From Microbacterium sp. (GTDB taxonomy: Bacteria > Actinomycetota > Actinomycetes > Actinomycetales > Microbacteriaceae), in NCBI GenBank assembly GCA_031277885.1, contig JAITLM010000086.1:1-64000 (forward strand): DNA of 64,000 nucleotides. Direction: 5' to 3'. The notes under the pieces are model-generated. The model was not told where the DNA came from. It made no database searches and saw only the letters and a program-made list of their open reading frames with translations. Shown in pieces: positions 1-8,676 of this stretch (position 1 is the first letter of the stretch; each line of letters starts with the position of its first letter). The position numbers and the translations under genes were made by a program.

Positions 1-608
1 GCGCGGATCGCGTCGGCGAGGCGCTCGTGCGCGGCATGGTCCTCGGCGCCGCCGAAGGCGGTGCGGATCCGCAGCATCGCGATCATCGTCTCCCGCAGCC
101 GCGGGGTGAACCCGTCGAAAAGCTCGGTGAGGATCGGGTTCGCGGCCGCCACCACGATCGCCCGGTGGAACGCGAGGTCGGCATCGACGTGCTCTTCGAG
201 ATCCGTGCGGCGCTGCTCGCGGAGCGTCAGGGCGCGCCGGATCGCCCGCAGGTCGTTCGCGGTGCGCCGCTCGGCCGCGAGCGCGGCGGCCTCGCTCTCG
301 ATCGCGGTCCGCGCCTCGATCACGCTCACGATGTCGGCGCGCTGCAACACCGCATCCCAGTCCTCGCGCACGTCGAGCGCCGCGACGAAGACCCCGGCGC
401 CCTGGCGTGCGGCGAGCACTCCCCGCCCGGACAGCTGACGGATCGCCTCGCGCACGGTCGAGCGGCCCACGCCGAGCTGAGCCGCGAGCGTCGTCTCCCC
501 CGGGAGCCGCGCACCCAGCACCCACTCCTCGGCGCGAATGCGGCCGAGGAGCACGTCCGCCGCCTGATCCGCCATCGACCTGCGCTGCACGGCACCGCTT
601 GCTGACAT
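1..608 (-). CDS. GntR/FadR-family transcriptional regulator (3' end outside window)
   Basis: The N-terminal winged helix-turn-helix (about residues 10-75) carries the GntR signature, with GETTLAAQLGVGRSTVREA followed by LSGRGVLAARQGAGVFVA. The rest is the all-helical FCD effector domain of the FadR subfamily, with EARTAIESEAAALAA and DADLAFHRAIVVAAANP, where Asp and His are typical metal or ligand contacts. The ATG at 606-608 is preceded by GAGGAG on the minus strand. The gene diverges from the leuA leader, and a perfect 9-bp inverted repeat overlaps its ribosome binding site, so autoregulation is likely. The effector is unknown; FadR-type regulators usually sense small organic acids. The C-terminus runs off the left edge. 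Confidence 0.88.
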   Translation of the reverse strand, partial: MSASGAVQRRSMADQAADVLLGRIRAEEWVLGARLPGETTLAAQLGVGRSTVREAIRQLSGRGVLAARQGAGVFVAALDVREDWDAVLQRADIVSVIEARTAIESEAAALAAERRTANDLRAIRRALTLREQRRTDLEEHVDADLAFHRAIVVAAANPILTELFDGFTPRLRETMIAMLRIRTAFGGAEDHAAHERLADAIR

Positions 609-612
609 CTCG

Positions 613-637
613 AACTCCTCAACTTGTCTGAGGAGTT
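613..637. promoter_or_regulatory. Candidate GntR operator (9-bp perfect inverted repeat)
   Basis: AACTCCTCA (613-621) and TGAGGAGTT (629-637) are exact reverse complements separated by 7 nt. The left arm contains the Shine-Dalgarno of the minus-strand gntR gene. The right arm lies just upstream of the -10 element of the leuA leader, so one bound repressor could affect both directions. That the neighbouring GntR protein binds here is inferred. Confidence 0.6.
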
Positions 638-642
638 AACGC

Positions 643-648
643 TACACT
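643..648 (+). promoter_or_regulatory. Candidate -10 element of the leuA leader
   Basis: TACACT lies 6 nt before the ATG of the leader peptide. This places the expected transcription start at or next to the ATG, meaning a leaderless mRNA. No convincing -35 hexamer is seen at 16-18 nt spacing; that stretch is occupied by the inverted repeat. Confidence 0.5.
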
Positions 649-654
649 GCCTGC

Positions 655-702
655 ATGCTCCTGCGCGCACTGCTTCTCCTTCGCCGCCACGGCGGGGCCT
701 GA
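655..702 (+). CDS. leuL: Leucine-rich leader peptide of leuA
   Basis: This 15-codon ORF encodes [15 protein letters not shown] and ends in TGA. Six of the 15 residues are Leu, four of them consecutive (residues 6-9), using CTC, CTG and CTT codons. It lies 73 nt upstream of the 2-isopropylmalate synthase ATG. Leu codon runs in short leaders before leucine biosynthesis genes are the classic sign of ribosome-mediated attenuation: a ribosome stalled on Leu codons when Leu-tRNA is scarce changes the folding of the downstream RNA. The start is probably leaderless because it sits 6 nt after a -10-like TACACT. The peptide itself is not expected to have a function. Confidence 0.75.
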   Translation: MLLRALLLLRRHGGA

Positions 703-744
703 CCGGACCGGCTCCCCCGTCGTGGCTGATGCGCCGCGCCGGTC
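689..744 (+). promoter_or_regulatory. Candidate leuA attenuator (alternative RNA pairings)
   Basis: Two pairings cannot both form as nested helices. ACGGCGGGG (689-697) pairs with CCCCGTCGT (715-723), with one G-U pair. GACCGGC (706-712) pairs with GCCGGTC (738-744). A shorter hairpin, CGCCG/CGGCG (682-694), overlaps the end of the leader ORF. No U-tract follows, so the switch could act on translation or through Rho. The assignment of terminator and antiterminator roles is inference. Confidence 0.45.
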
Positions 745-775
745 GCCGAAGCCGCAGTCGAAGGAACCGAGAACC

Positions 776-2596
776 ATGAGCAGCACCGCCTTCCCCGGCA
801 TCTCCACGCCGGCCGGCCCCATCCCCGCCCACGCTCCCGCGTGGAATCGTCAACGGCACTCGCAGATGCCCTCCCACCGCTACGCCGATCCCTACGACCG
901 GGTCTCGATCCCGCTCTCCGACACCGCGCGCACCTGGCCGGCGCGCCGCCTCACCGCCGCCCCGCTCTGGGTCCCCGTGGATCTCCGCGACGGCAACCAG
1001 GCGCTCGCGGAACCGATGGATCCGGCCCGCAAGAGACGCTTCTTCGACCTCATGGTCGCGATGGGCTACAAGGAGATCGAGGTCGGCTACCCCTCCGCCT
1101 CGCAGACCGACTTCGACTTCGTCCGGCTGATCGCCGCGCAGGACATCGCTCCCGAGGACGTCACGATCGTCGTGTTCACCGCCGCGCGGCGCGATCTCAT
1201 CGCCCGGACGGTCGAGGCGATCCGGGGCATCCGCAACCCCGTCGTGATCCATCTGTACACGGCGACCGCGCCGACCTGGCGGGAGACCGTGCTCGGCCGC
1301 GACCGCGATGAGCTGCGCGCGCTGATCCTGGACGCCGGGCGCGACGCGCTCGCCCTCGCCGAAGGCCTTCCGCACGTGCGCTTCGAGTTCTCGCCCGAGG
1401 TCTTCATGCTCACCGAGCCGGACTACGCGCTCGAGGTCTGCAACGCGATGACCGCGCTCTGGGAGGCGACGCCGGAACGACCGGTGATCCTGAACCTGCC
1501 CGCCACGGTCGAGATCGCGACACCCAACGTCTACGCCGATCAGATCGAGTACATGCACCGCAACCTGGAGCGCCGCGAGGGTGTGATCCTCTCCGTGCAT
1601 CCGCACAACGACCGCGGCACGGGCATCGCCTGCGCCGAGCTGGCCTTGCTCGCCGGCGCCGAGCGCATCGAGGGGTGTCTCTTCGGCAACGGCGAGCGCA
1701 CCGGCAACGTCGACCTCGTGACGCTCGCCCTGAACCTGCACGCGCAGGGCATCGACCCGATGATCGACTTCTCCGACATCGACGAGGTCCGGCGCACGGT
1801 CGAGCACAGCAACAGGATCGAGGTGCATCCGCGCCATCCCTACGTCGGCGACCTCGTGCACACGGCCTTCAGCGGCACGCATCAGGACGCGATCCGCAAG
1901 GGATTCGCCGAGCACAGGGCGCGCGCGGCGCGCGAGGGCAGGGCGGAGAGCGAGATCGCCTGGCGGGTCCCCTACCTCCCGGTGGATCCGGCGGACCTGG
2001 GCCGCTCGTACGACGCGGTGATCCGGGTGAACTCGCAGTCCGGCAAGGGCGGGATCGCCTACCTGCTCGAGACCGGGTTCGGGGTGCAGCTGCCGCGCCG
2101 GCTCCAGATCGACCTCGCCGGACACGTGCAGCGTCGCGCCGACGAGAGCGGAGCGGAGCTCGACGCGCACGCGCTCTGGCGCATCTTCGACGAGACCTAC
2201 CTCGGAGATCGGGAGAACGCCCGCGTCGCGCTCTCCGAAGTCCGCATCGAGGAGACCTCCGCGGAGTCGCGCGTCGCGTTCCGGCTCCGCATCGACGACG
2301 TCGAGACCCGCACGGAGCACCTCGGGCTCGGCCCGGTCGAGGCGGTCGCGGCCGAGCTCGCGCGGCGCGGCGTGGCGATCGAGGTCCTCGACCTGCACCA
2401 GACGAGCGTCGGATCCGGCAACGCCGTCGAGGCGCTGACCCTCCTGGAATACAGGAGCGCGCACGGCACGGGGTGGGCCGCCGGGCGGGACCGCTCGGTG
2501 CTCACCGCCACCCTGAACGCGGTGCTCGTCGCCGCCGACGCCGCCCTGCGGGTGTCGGATCCGGCCCTCGGATCCGGGGAGCCCGGGTCGCGGTGA
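776..2596 (+). CDS. leuA: 2-isopropylmalate synthase
   Basis: Catalyses the first committed step of leucine synthesis, condensing acetyl-CoA with 2-oxoisovalerate to 2-isopropylmalate in the cytoplasm. At 606 residues it has the length of the long actinobacterial LeuA type. The TIM-barrel catalytic domain begins with the substrate and metal motif [10 protein letters not shown] near residue 69 and contains SVHPHNDRG with metal-ligand histidines H275 and H277. The region around [18 protein letters not shown] is also typical. The C-terminal third is the LeuA allosteric domain ([20 protein letters not shown]) that binds leucine. The ATG at 776 is chosen because the conserved N-terminus starts there; an in-frame upstream ATG at 722 lies inside the attenuator. 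Regulation is probably by the leader peptide plus leucine feedback. Confidence 0.97.
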   Translation: MSSTAFPGISTPAGPIPAHAPAWNRQRHSQMPSHRYADPYDRVSIPLSDTARTWPARRLTAAPLWVPVDLRDGNQALAEPMDPARKRRFFDLMVAMGYKEIEVGYPSASQTDFDFVRLIAAQDIAPEDVTIVVFTAARRDLIARTVEAIRGIRNPVVIHLYTATAPTWRETVLGRDRDELRALILDAGRDALALAEGLPHVRFEFSPEVFMLTEPDYALEVCNAMTALWEATPERPVILNLPATVEIATPNVYADQIEYMHRNLERREGVILSVHPHNDRGTGIACAELALLAGAERIEGCLFGNGERTGNVDLVTLALNLHAQGIDPMIDFSDIDEVRRTVEHSNRIEVHPRHPYVGDLVHTAFSGTHQDAIRKGFAEHRARAAREGRAESEIAWRVPYLPVDPADLGRSYDAVIRVNSQSGKGGIAYLLETGFGVQLPRRLQIDLAGHVQRRADESGAELDAHALWRIFDETYLGDRENARVALSEVRIEETSAESRVAFRLRIDDVETRTEHLGLGPVEAVAAELARRGVAIEVLDLHQTSVGSGNAVEALTLLEYRSAHGTGWAAGRDRSVLTATLNAVLVAADAALRVSDPALGSGEPGSR

Positions 2597-2611
2597 GCGG
2601 CCGGAGCGGGT

Positions 2612-3622
2612 TCAGCCCCCGGTCGAGGTCCGCACGATCAGGGCGCCGTGCTCGGGCGCAGGCACGTCGAGCGCGAGGTCCGGCTCGAGCTGGGCCAGCA
2701 GGGCGGCCGCGGCCTGGCGGCCCAGCGCCTGCGGCTGCAGGTCGACCGCGGTGATCGCCGGGACGGCGCTGCGCAGGCTGTCCGCGTCGGATCCGCACAC
2801 CACGCGCACGTCCTCCGGCACCCGCACCCCGCGCTCGACGAATCGGTCCACGAGCGCCCTGGCGTGATCGCTGGTCAGGCAGTACACCCCGTCCGGCGGC
2901 ACGGGGAGCGCGAGCAGCTCGTCGGCCGCGGCCGCGCCCGACTCGTGCTCCGAGCGCTCCGGCACGTGCTGCACGAGCTGGGCGGCGGTCGGCGTCCGCT
3001 CCCGGTAGCGCCGCTCGGTCGCCTCGTTCCACTCGATCGCATCCGTGCCGACGACCAGCGCGATGCGCGTCGCGCCCGAAGCGACGAGGTGATCGAGCAC
3101 CCGGTCCGTGATGAGCGCGGTGGCGATGTCGATGACGTGCGGGTCTTCGGGATCCGCCGGATCCGCGCCGACGAGCGTGTACGGCATGCCGCCGGCGCGC
3201 AGCGCGGCGATGAGCGGGTCGCGCTCGACCGGATCCGTCACGATGATGCCGTCGCACGCCCAGGCCGTGGTCGGCGCGTGCGGCACGGTCGGATCCGCGA
3301 CGAGCATGAGGGCGTACCCCTGCCCGAGCGACGTGAGCGCCGCCGCTCCGGCGAAGCGCGGGAAGTAGTCGACGTCCTGGATGTGCTGCGGCTCCACTCC
3401 AACGGCGGGCCGCAGCACCAGTCCGATCACCCCGAGCCTGCTGCGGCGCAGCCCGCTCGCCACGACGTCGGGGTGGTACCCCAGCGCGGTCGCCGCCGCG
3501 CGCACGCGCGCCTGGGTCGCGGGGTTCACGACGCCGTTGCCGGAGAAGGTGTGCGACACGGTGGTCACCGACACACCCGCCCGGCGGGCCACGTCGCGGA
3601 TCGTGGATCGCTGTCTGCGCAT
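2612..3622 (-). CDS. LacI-family transcriptional repressor
   Basis: 336 residues. The N-terminal LacI helix-turn-helix (STIRDVARRAGVSVTTVSHTFSGNGVV, split here as STIRDVARRAGVSVTTVS and HTFSGNGVV) includes the hinge region. It is followed by a periplasmic-binding-protein-like effector domain with VIGLVLRPAV and a C-terminal VRTSTGG. The ATG at 3620-3622 is used because it begins just before the HTH; the frame stays open upstream without homology. The gene diverges from an NCS1 permease and an amidohydrolase, and a LacI-type pseudo-palindrome lies between them. The likely role is substrate-induced derepression of that cassette. The ligand is not predictable from the sequence. Confidence 0.93.
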   Translation of the reverse strand: MRRQRSTIRDVARRAGVSVTTVSHTFSGNGVVNPATQARVRAAATALGYHPDVVASGLRRSRLGVIGLVLRPAVGVEPQHIQDVDYFPRFAGAAALTSLGQGYALMLVADPTVPHAPTTAWACDGIIVTDPVERDPLIAALRAGGMPYTLVGADPADPEDPHVIDIATALITDRVLDHLVASGATRIALVVGTDAIEWNEATERRYRERTPTAAQLVQHVPERSEHESGAAAADELLALPVPPDGVYCLTSDHARALVDRFVERGVRVPEDVRVVCGSDADSLRSAVPAITAVDLQPQALGRQAAAALLAQLEPDLALDVPAPEHGALIVRTSTGG

Positions 3623-3652
3623 GCCGCGATGATAATTCGCGGAATCCGCTTG

Positions 3653-3668
3653 TCCAAATCGTTTTGGA
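3653..3668. promoter_or_regulatory. Candidate LacI-family operator
   Basis: TCCAAATCGTTTTGGA is a 16-bp pseudo-palindrome centred on CG, as usual for LacI-family operators, with TCCAAA/TTTGGA arms and one central mismatched pair. It lies 31 bp from the repressor start and 68 bp from the permease start. A second small palindrome (GCGGA-A-TCCGC, 3639-3649) sits next to it. Confidence 0.65.
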
Positions 3669-3735
3669 TCCTTAGCGTTGCGTGTCGAGCGCGAACAAGG
3701 ACGTCGCGCACCCGACCTTTCGCCCTGGAGGATCC

Positions 3736-5181
3736 ATGTCGCAGACGACACCCCCCGTGACCGATTCCGCTCCTGCCCCGACCCACCCCGTGCCCACCGA
3801 CAGCGCCGTGCGCGTCGAGACCCACGGCATCGACTACATCCCCGACGCCGAGCGCCACGGCCGCGCCCGCGACCTGTTCGCGGTGTGGGCGGCGCCCAAC
3901 GTGAACTTCCTCGCCGTCGTCATCGGCGCGACCCTCATGCTGCTGGGACTCACCCTGTGGCAGGCGCTGCTCGTGATCGTGATCGGCAACCTGTTCTCGA
4001 TCATCACCGGCATCGTGGCCGCGTCCGGCCCCGCGGCCGGCACACCCAGCGAGGTGATCACGCGGGCGATGTACGGCATCACCGGCAACCGGTTCAACGT
4101 CGCGATCGCGGGGTGGCTCATCAGCGTCTGCTACCTTGCGATCAACTGGGCCGCGGCGACGACCGTCGCGGTCGGGCTGCTCGGTCGGCTCGGCGTCCCC
4201 TCGAACGGCTGGACCATCGCGATCAGCGCGATCGTGATCGCCGCCGCCACCATGGTCATCAGCGTCTACGGGCACGGCCTGATCATGCGCCTGTACCAGC
4301 CGCTCGCGATCCTGCTCGCGGTGATCTTCGCCGTGATGGCGGTGTTCGTCGTCAGCGGCGCGCGCTGGAGCTACGCACCCGCCGAGCCGCTGCACGGCCT
4401 GGGGCTCGTCGCGATGATGGCCGCGGGCGTCGCGCTGGTCGCGTCCGGCCCGCTGTCCTACACGAACAGCGCCGACTTCGCCCGCTACCTCCCGGCGCGC
4501 ACCCGCGTGCGCGACGTCGCCCTGTGGACCACGCTCGGCATGGTCATCCCCGGCGTGCTCGCCACCTTCGTCGGTGCGCTGGCCGCGAGCGCCGTGGACA
4601 TGTCGGATCCGGAGGCGGGCCTGGAGAAGTTCCTGCCCGGCTGGTTCGCGCCGATCTTCCTCATCTCGGTGATCATCGGCACGATCGCCAACAACGCCAT
4701 GACCGCCTACAGCTCCGGGCTCGCCCTGCAGGCCGTCGGGATCCGGCTGCCGCGCTCGCGCACCGTGCTGCTGGACGGCACCGTGGGCGTGCTGATGACC
4801 CTGTTCGCGCTCCTGGTGTGGAACTTCCTCGACAGCGTCTCGAGCGCCCTGCAGCTCGCGGTCACGATCCTCGCGCCGGTCATGGGCGTCTACCTCGCCG
4901 ACATGCTGTGGCGCCGCAACCGCTACGACGGATCCGCGCTCGCCGACGACAGCCGCGGCAGCCGCTTCTGGTTCACCGGAGGCGTGCACATCGCCGGCGC
5001 CGTCGCCGTGCTGGCCGGCATCGGCGCCGCCCTGCTCTGCAGCGCGACGCTCGTCTACGTCGGCCCGGTCGCCGCGCTCCTCGGCGGGATCGACCTGTCG
5101 GTCCCCGTCGGGCTGATCGTGCCCTTCGTCGTCTACCTCGCCCTGGTGCGGCGCTCCGCCCGCTCCCAGGCCTCGCTGTGA
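3736..5181 (+). CDS. NCS1-family nucleobase/cytosine/allantoin-type permease
   Basis: A 481-residue integral membrane protein with about 12 hydrophobic segments, after a Pro/Thr-rich N-terminus and the conserved entry motif VETHGIDYIPDAERHGRARD. The motif DLFAVWAAPNVNFLAVVIGA in TM1 is typical of NCS1 cation symporters (cytosine permease CodB, purine, hydantoin and allantoin carriers). GGAG at 3727-3730 lies just before the ATG at 3736. It is followed 31 nt downstream by an amidohydrolase and lies divergent to a LacI repressor. The substrate is therefore probably a heterocyclic nitrogen compound that the amidohydrolase opens; that pairing is inferred from context. Confidence 0.88.
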   Translation: MSQTTPPVTDSAPAPTHPVPTDSAVRVETHGIDYIPDAERHGRARDLFAVWAAPNVNFLAVVIGATLMLLGLTLWQALLVIVIGNLFSIITGIVAASGPAAGTPSEVITRAMYGITGNRFNVAIAGWLISVCYLAINWAAATTVAVGLLGRLGVPSNGWTIAISAIVIAAATMVISVYGHGLIMRLYQPLAILLAVIFAVMAVFVVSGARWSYAPAEPLHGLGLVAMMAAGVALVASGPLSYTNSADFARYLPARTRVRDVALWTTLGMVIPGVLATFVGALAASAVDMSDPEAGLEKFLPGWFAPIFLISVIIGTIANNAMTAYSSGLALQAVGIRLPRSRTVLLDGTVGVLMTLFALLVWNFLDSVSSALQLAVTILAPVMGVYLADMLWRRNRYDGSALADDSRGSRFWFTGGVHIAGAVAVLAGIGAALLCSATLVYVGPVAALLGGIDLSVPVGLIVPFVVYLALVRRSARSQASL

Positions 5182-5212
5182 CCCCCGGATCCGGAAAGAA
5201 GGACCAGAACGC

Positions 5213-6865
5213 ATGACCTCCCACGGCACGCACACGACCCACTACCGCGGCGGCGCGATCTTCACCTCCGACACGGCGCCGTGGGCGCAATCGCTCCTCG
5301 TCGAGGGAGGACGCCTCCTCTTCGTCGGGGACACGGCGACGGCGGACGCCTTCGCGGCGGACGCGGTGGTCGACCTCGACGGCGCCCTCGTGATCCCCGG
5401 CGTCGTGGACGCGCACACGCACCTGATCGGCCTCGGCGAGTCGCTCGAACAGGTGGATCTGCAGGACGCGCCCGATCTCGCCGAGATCCAGCGTCGGGTC
5501 GCCGCCGCGGCGGCCGCCGATCCTTCCGCGGCGAGGATCCAGGGGCGCAGCTGGCTGTTCTCGAGCCTCGGCGGGAAGGCGCCGCACCGCGACATGATCG
5601 ACGCCGCGGTCTCCGACCGGCCCGTGTACCTGCACGCGAACGACAACCACTCCGCGTGGGTGAACTCCGCCGCCCTCGCCGAGCTCGGCGTCGACGACGA
5701 GACGCCGGATCCGCTCGGCGGCACGATCCAGCGCGATGCCGAAGGACACGCCACCGGCATGCTGCTCGAGAACGCGGTGTTCGCCTTCCTGCGGGAGCGA
5801 CTGGACGCCCTCACGAGCGACGAGGACAGGGAGGCGCAGTTCGAGGCCGCGCTGCGCACCTACCTCGACGCGGGCGTCACCGCGGCGGTCGACATGGCTC
5901 TCACCGAGCCCGACCTGCGCGCGATGCTGGCCGTGCAGGAGCGGAACGGCGGATCCCTCCCCCTGCACGTCGCCGCGCACTGGGCGGTGTACCGCACCGG
6001 GACCGCGGAGGGGGACGCCGCCGCCGTGGACCGTGCGATCGCGCTGCATCGCGCGCACACCGGGCCTGGCCTGCGGATCGCCGGCATCAAGCTCTTCGTC
6101 GACGGCGTGATCGACAGCTGCACCGCCGCCATGCACGCGCCCTTCGCCGACGGCTCCCGGCCGGAGGCGCTCTGGGATCTGCCCTCGCTGACGGCCGTGG
6201 TCACCCGCGCCGACGCGGCGGGGCTGCAGATCGCGATGCACGCGATCGGCGACGCCGCCTCCGCGCTCGCCCTCGATGCGCTCGAGGCCGCGGTGGCCGC
6301 GAACGGCCCGCGCGCCGAGCGCCGTCACCGCATCGAGCATCTGGAGACCGTGGACCACGCGACCCCGCTGCGCCTGGCACGGCTCGGGGTCATCGCGTCG
6401 ATGCAGCCGGTGCACTGCGACCCCGCGATCCAGGACAACTGGCGGGCGATGCTCGGCGACGAGCGGATCGAGCGCGGCTATCCGTGGGCCGAGTTCGCCG
6501 AGGCGGGCGCGACGCTCGCGCTCGGCACGGACGCCCCGACGGCCCCGTTCGATCCGCTGCCGAACCTGTTCATCGCCACGACCCGGCTCTCGGCGTCCGA
6601 TCCCGATCTGGAGGCGAACGTCCCCGGCAATGCGATGGCGATCGCCGACGCCGTGCGCCGCGCGACCCGCGACGCGGCCTATGCGTGCGGCTGGGAGGGC
6701 GAGCTCGGCGTGCTCCGCGCAGGGGCGGCGGCCGACTTCGTGGTCCTGGACGGGGATCCGTTCCGCGATGGTCCGCAGGCGTTCCTCACCGCGCGCGTGC
6801 GGACGACGGTCATCGGCGGAGTCGATCACGCCACGACCCTCATTTCCTCACCCCTAGGTCGTTGA
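5213..6865 (+). CDS. Amidohydrolase family protein (YtcJ-like)
   Basis: 550 residues with the layout of amidohydrolase family 3. It has a small N-terminal beta-sandwich (YRGGAIFTSDTAPWAQSLLV), the metal motif VDAHTH (H68, H70), HAIGDAA and RIEHLETV with further histidines, and the late metal-binding Asp in GTDAPTAP. It ends with the sandwich return strand (GAAADFVVLDGDPF). Such enzymes hydrolyse C-N bonds in cyclic or linear amides in the cytoplasm. It follows the NCS1 permease on the same strand (31-nt gap), so the two probably import and open one substrate under LacI control. The stop overlaps the start of a long palindrome that ends the transcript. Confidence 0.9.
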   Translation: MTSHGTHTTHYRGGAIFTSDTAPWAQSLLVEGGRLLFVGDTATADAFAADAVVDLDGALVIPGVVDAHTHLIGLGESLEQVDLQDAPDLAEIQRRVAAAAAADPSAARIQGRSWLFSSLGGKAPHRDMIDAAVSDRPVYLHANDNHSAWVNSAALAELGVDDETPDPLGGTIQRDAEGHATGMLLENAVFAFLRERLDALTSDEDREAQFEAALRTYLDAGVTAAVDMALTEPDLRAMLAVQERNGGSLPLHVAAHWAVYRTGTAEGDAAAVDRAIALHRAHTGPGLRIAGIKLFVDGVIDSCTAAMHAPFADGSRPEALWDLPSLTAVVTRADAAGLQIAMHAIGDAASALALDALEAAVAANGPRAERRHRIEHLETVDHATPLRLARLGVIASMQPVHCDPAIQDNWRAMLGDERIERGYPWAEFAEAGATLALGTDAPTAPFDPLPNLFIATTRLSASDPDLEANVPGNAMAIADAVRRATRDAAYACGWEGELGVLRAGAAADFVVLDGDPFRDGPQAFLTARVRTTVIGGVDHATTLISSPLGR

Positions 6866-6956
6866 GCGCCCTTCGTCTCGCTTCGCTCGCTCAGGGACCG
6901 CTCCACGGATCGGTCCCTGAGCGAGGAGCGCAGCGACGAGACGAAGGGTGCTCGAC
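6861..6956. terminator. Long imperfect palindrome between convergent genes
   Basis: The left arm (6861-6900) and right arm (6911-6956) are near-complete reverse complements of about 40 nt. The 15 bp next to the loop (CGGTCCCTGAGCGAG on the right) is perfect and a small insertion sits in the right arm. It lies between convergent genes and can act as a bidirectional terminator. Its length and the CCCTTCGTCTCG/CGAGACGAAGGG core suggest it may belong to a dispersed intergenic palindrome family. Confidence 0.75.
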
Positions 6957-6977
6957 CACCAGGGACGGACCCGTGGA

Positions 6978-8525
6978 TCACCGCTCGTAGAGCAGGATCA
7001 CGCTCCCTGCGCCGTCGACGCGGCGGGTCTCGTGATAGCCGAGCGACTGCAGCTGCTCCAGACCCCAGGTGTCCTCGACTCCGGAGAACTTCAGCTCGAC
7101 CACCCACACCCGGTCGACGCCGTCGAAGCGCCCCATCCCGGACGCGCGCGGGATGCCGTAGGTCTGGTCGTACCAGGTGTAGGACTTCTGGAACGGCGTC
7201 TTCAGCAGCAGGTCGGTCACGTTGCGGAACGCCGTCGGATCCGTCGCCTTGGCGAGCCGCGTGCGCTGAGACGGACGCGCGCCGTCGTCGAACACGATGC
7301 CGTCGCCCGGAACGGCGTTCGCGCTGATGAACGCGGCGATGTCGTTCCAGTCCGACTGGTTCTTGGCGTACGGTCCGCGCTGCGAGACCGCGACCGGCAC
7401 CGCCGCGATCACGACCGCGGCGACCGAGACGGCCGCGAGCGTCGTGCCGAGCCACCGGCGCGGGAGGCGGGCGAGCCGGCGTACGCCGAGGGCCATCATG
7501 ATCGCGACCGCGGGGGCAGAGAACGTGCCGTAGCGGGCCGTGTATCCCGACACGAACGGGCTCGCGGCGACCAGGATCCCCATCGGCAGGACCATCCAGC
7601 TCAGCGCGACGGTCTCGAGCCGCATCCCCAGCGGGGCGCCGGAGCGGCGGATCCGCACCGCCTCCCTCGCGAAGAAGATCACGGCGACGAGGATCAGCGC
7701 CCAGGCGATGACGGCGAACCACCATTCCTGGAACCACATGTTGCGCAGCAGCACCTCGGGGGTGATCGACTCGCGCTGGCCGATGAATGCGATCTGCCGG
7801 CGCTGCATGTATCCGAACCAGGCCAGCGGAGAGGCGAGCACGAGCGCCGCGGCCGTGCTCACCGCCGCCGCCCGCCAGCGCCGGCGCAGGGGCGCACTGC
7901 ACAGCACGATCACGGCGAGCGCCGGCACCATGAGCGCGAAGTAGAGGAAGAGCCAGATCCCGACGGTGAGCACGGCGGAGTACGCGATCCAGGCGCCGCG
8001 CGCACGGGAGTCGCGGCGGCCGATCTCGACCAGGATCGCGCACAGTACCGCGGCGAGCGCCGCCGTCATCGCATAGGAGCGCGCCTCCTCCCCCGCGTAG
8101 ATCAGCCGCGGCAGGATCGCCGTGAAGACGCCGGCCAGCACCGCGAAGCGCAGCGTTCTGAAGCGTCCGCACATCCACACGACCGCGGCCGCGCACACGC
8201 CCATCGCGACGGCGGAGGGGAACCGGATGGAGAAGGCGCTGGACCCGAACACGTCGATCCATGCGTGCAGCCCGAAATAGTAGAGCCCGTGCACGGCGTC
8301 GACGTAGCTCAGCATGTGCACGAGGGACGGCAGCGGCCGCGTCGCCGACATGAGACTCGCGGCCTCGTCGCCCCACAGCGAAGGGATCCAGGAACCGGCC
8401 GCACTCGCGGCGACCGCGAACAGCCCGACGAGCGCCGCCCACAGCCCGAGACGACGGGGATCGGCGAGCCGCTCCCCGTCAAGGGTCTCCTGAGCCGCCG
8501 CGCGGTGCAGGGCCTGACTGGTCAC
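6978..8525 (-). CDS. Multi-pass membrane glycosyltransferase, GT39/PMT-like
   Basis: 515 residues with about 10-12 transmembrane segments. The first large loop carries LWGDEAASL, matching the catalytic Asp/Glu pair of the GT-C fold in the dolichyl-phosphate-mannose mannosyltransferase (GT39) and ArnT groups. A second loop has HGLYYFGLHAWIDVFG. These enzymes transfer sugars from polyprenyl-phosphate carriers on the outer face of the membrane. The start is GTG (8523-8525). The C-terminal about 130 residues are soluble. It diverges from a teichoic-acid-type polymerase, which suggests a role in cell-envelope glycopolymer assembly, although acceptor and donor are unknown. Confidence 0.82.
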   Translation of the reverse strand: MTSQALHRAAAQETLDGERLADPRRLGLWAALVGLFAVAASAAGSWIPSLWGDEAASLMSATRPLPSLVHMLSYVDAVHGLYYFGLHAWIDVFGSSAFSIRFPSAVAMGVCAAAVVWMCGRFRTLRFAVLAGVFTAILPRLIYAGEEARSYAMTAALAAVLCAILVEIGRRDSRARGAWIAYSAVLTVGIWLFLYFALMVPALAVIVLCSAPLRRRWRAAAVSTAAALVLASPLAWFGYMQRRQIAFIGQRESITPEVLLRNMWFQEWWFAVIAWALILVAVIFFAREAVRIRRSGAPLGMRLETVALSWMVLPMGILVAASPFVSGYTARYGTFSAPAVAIMMALGVRRLARLPRRWLGTTLAAVSVAAVVIAAVPVAVSQRGPYAKNQSDWNDIAAFISANAVPGDGIVFDDGARPSQRTRLAKATDPTAFRNVTDLLLKTPFQKSYTWYDQTYGIPRASGMGRFDGVDRVWVVELKFSGVEDTWGLEQLQSLGYHETRRVDGAGSVILLYER

Positions 8526-8676
8526 GACGCCCGAGCGTAGCGTGTGCGTCTTGGCATCCCCTCCGAGGCGTTCCCCGGGCGAGCCGCGCTCCCCGGTCCA
8601 GGACCGCTCTTGTCACCGGCCCTTCACTCATCGTTCTCCGAGAGTTCGCCCGGGATGCGCCTCATATCCTTGAAGG

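Noticed and set aside
326..2464. Long minus-strand open frame opposite leuA
   Set aside because: It is the antisense of a clear leuA gene, has an Arg/Asp/Gly-rich composition typical of shadow frames in high-GC DNA, and no domain.
3639..3649. GCGGA-A-TCCGC as the main LacI operator
   Set aside because: It is odd-length with short arms; the adjacent CG-centred 16-mer fits the LacI family better.
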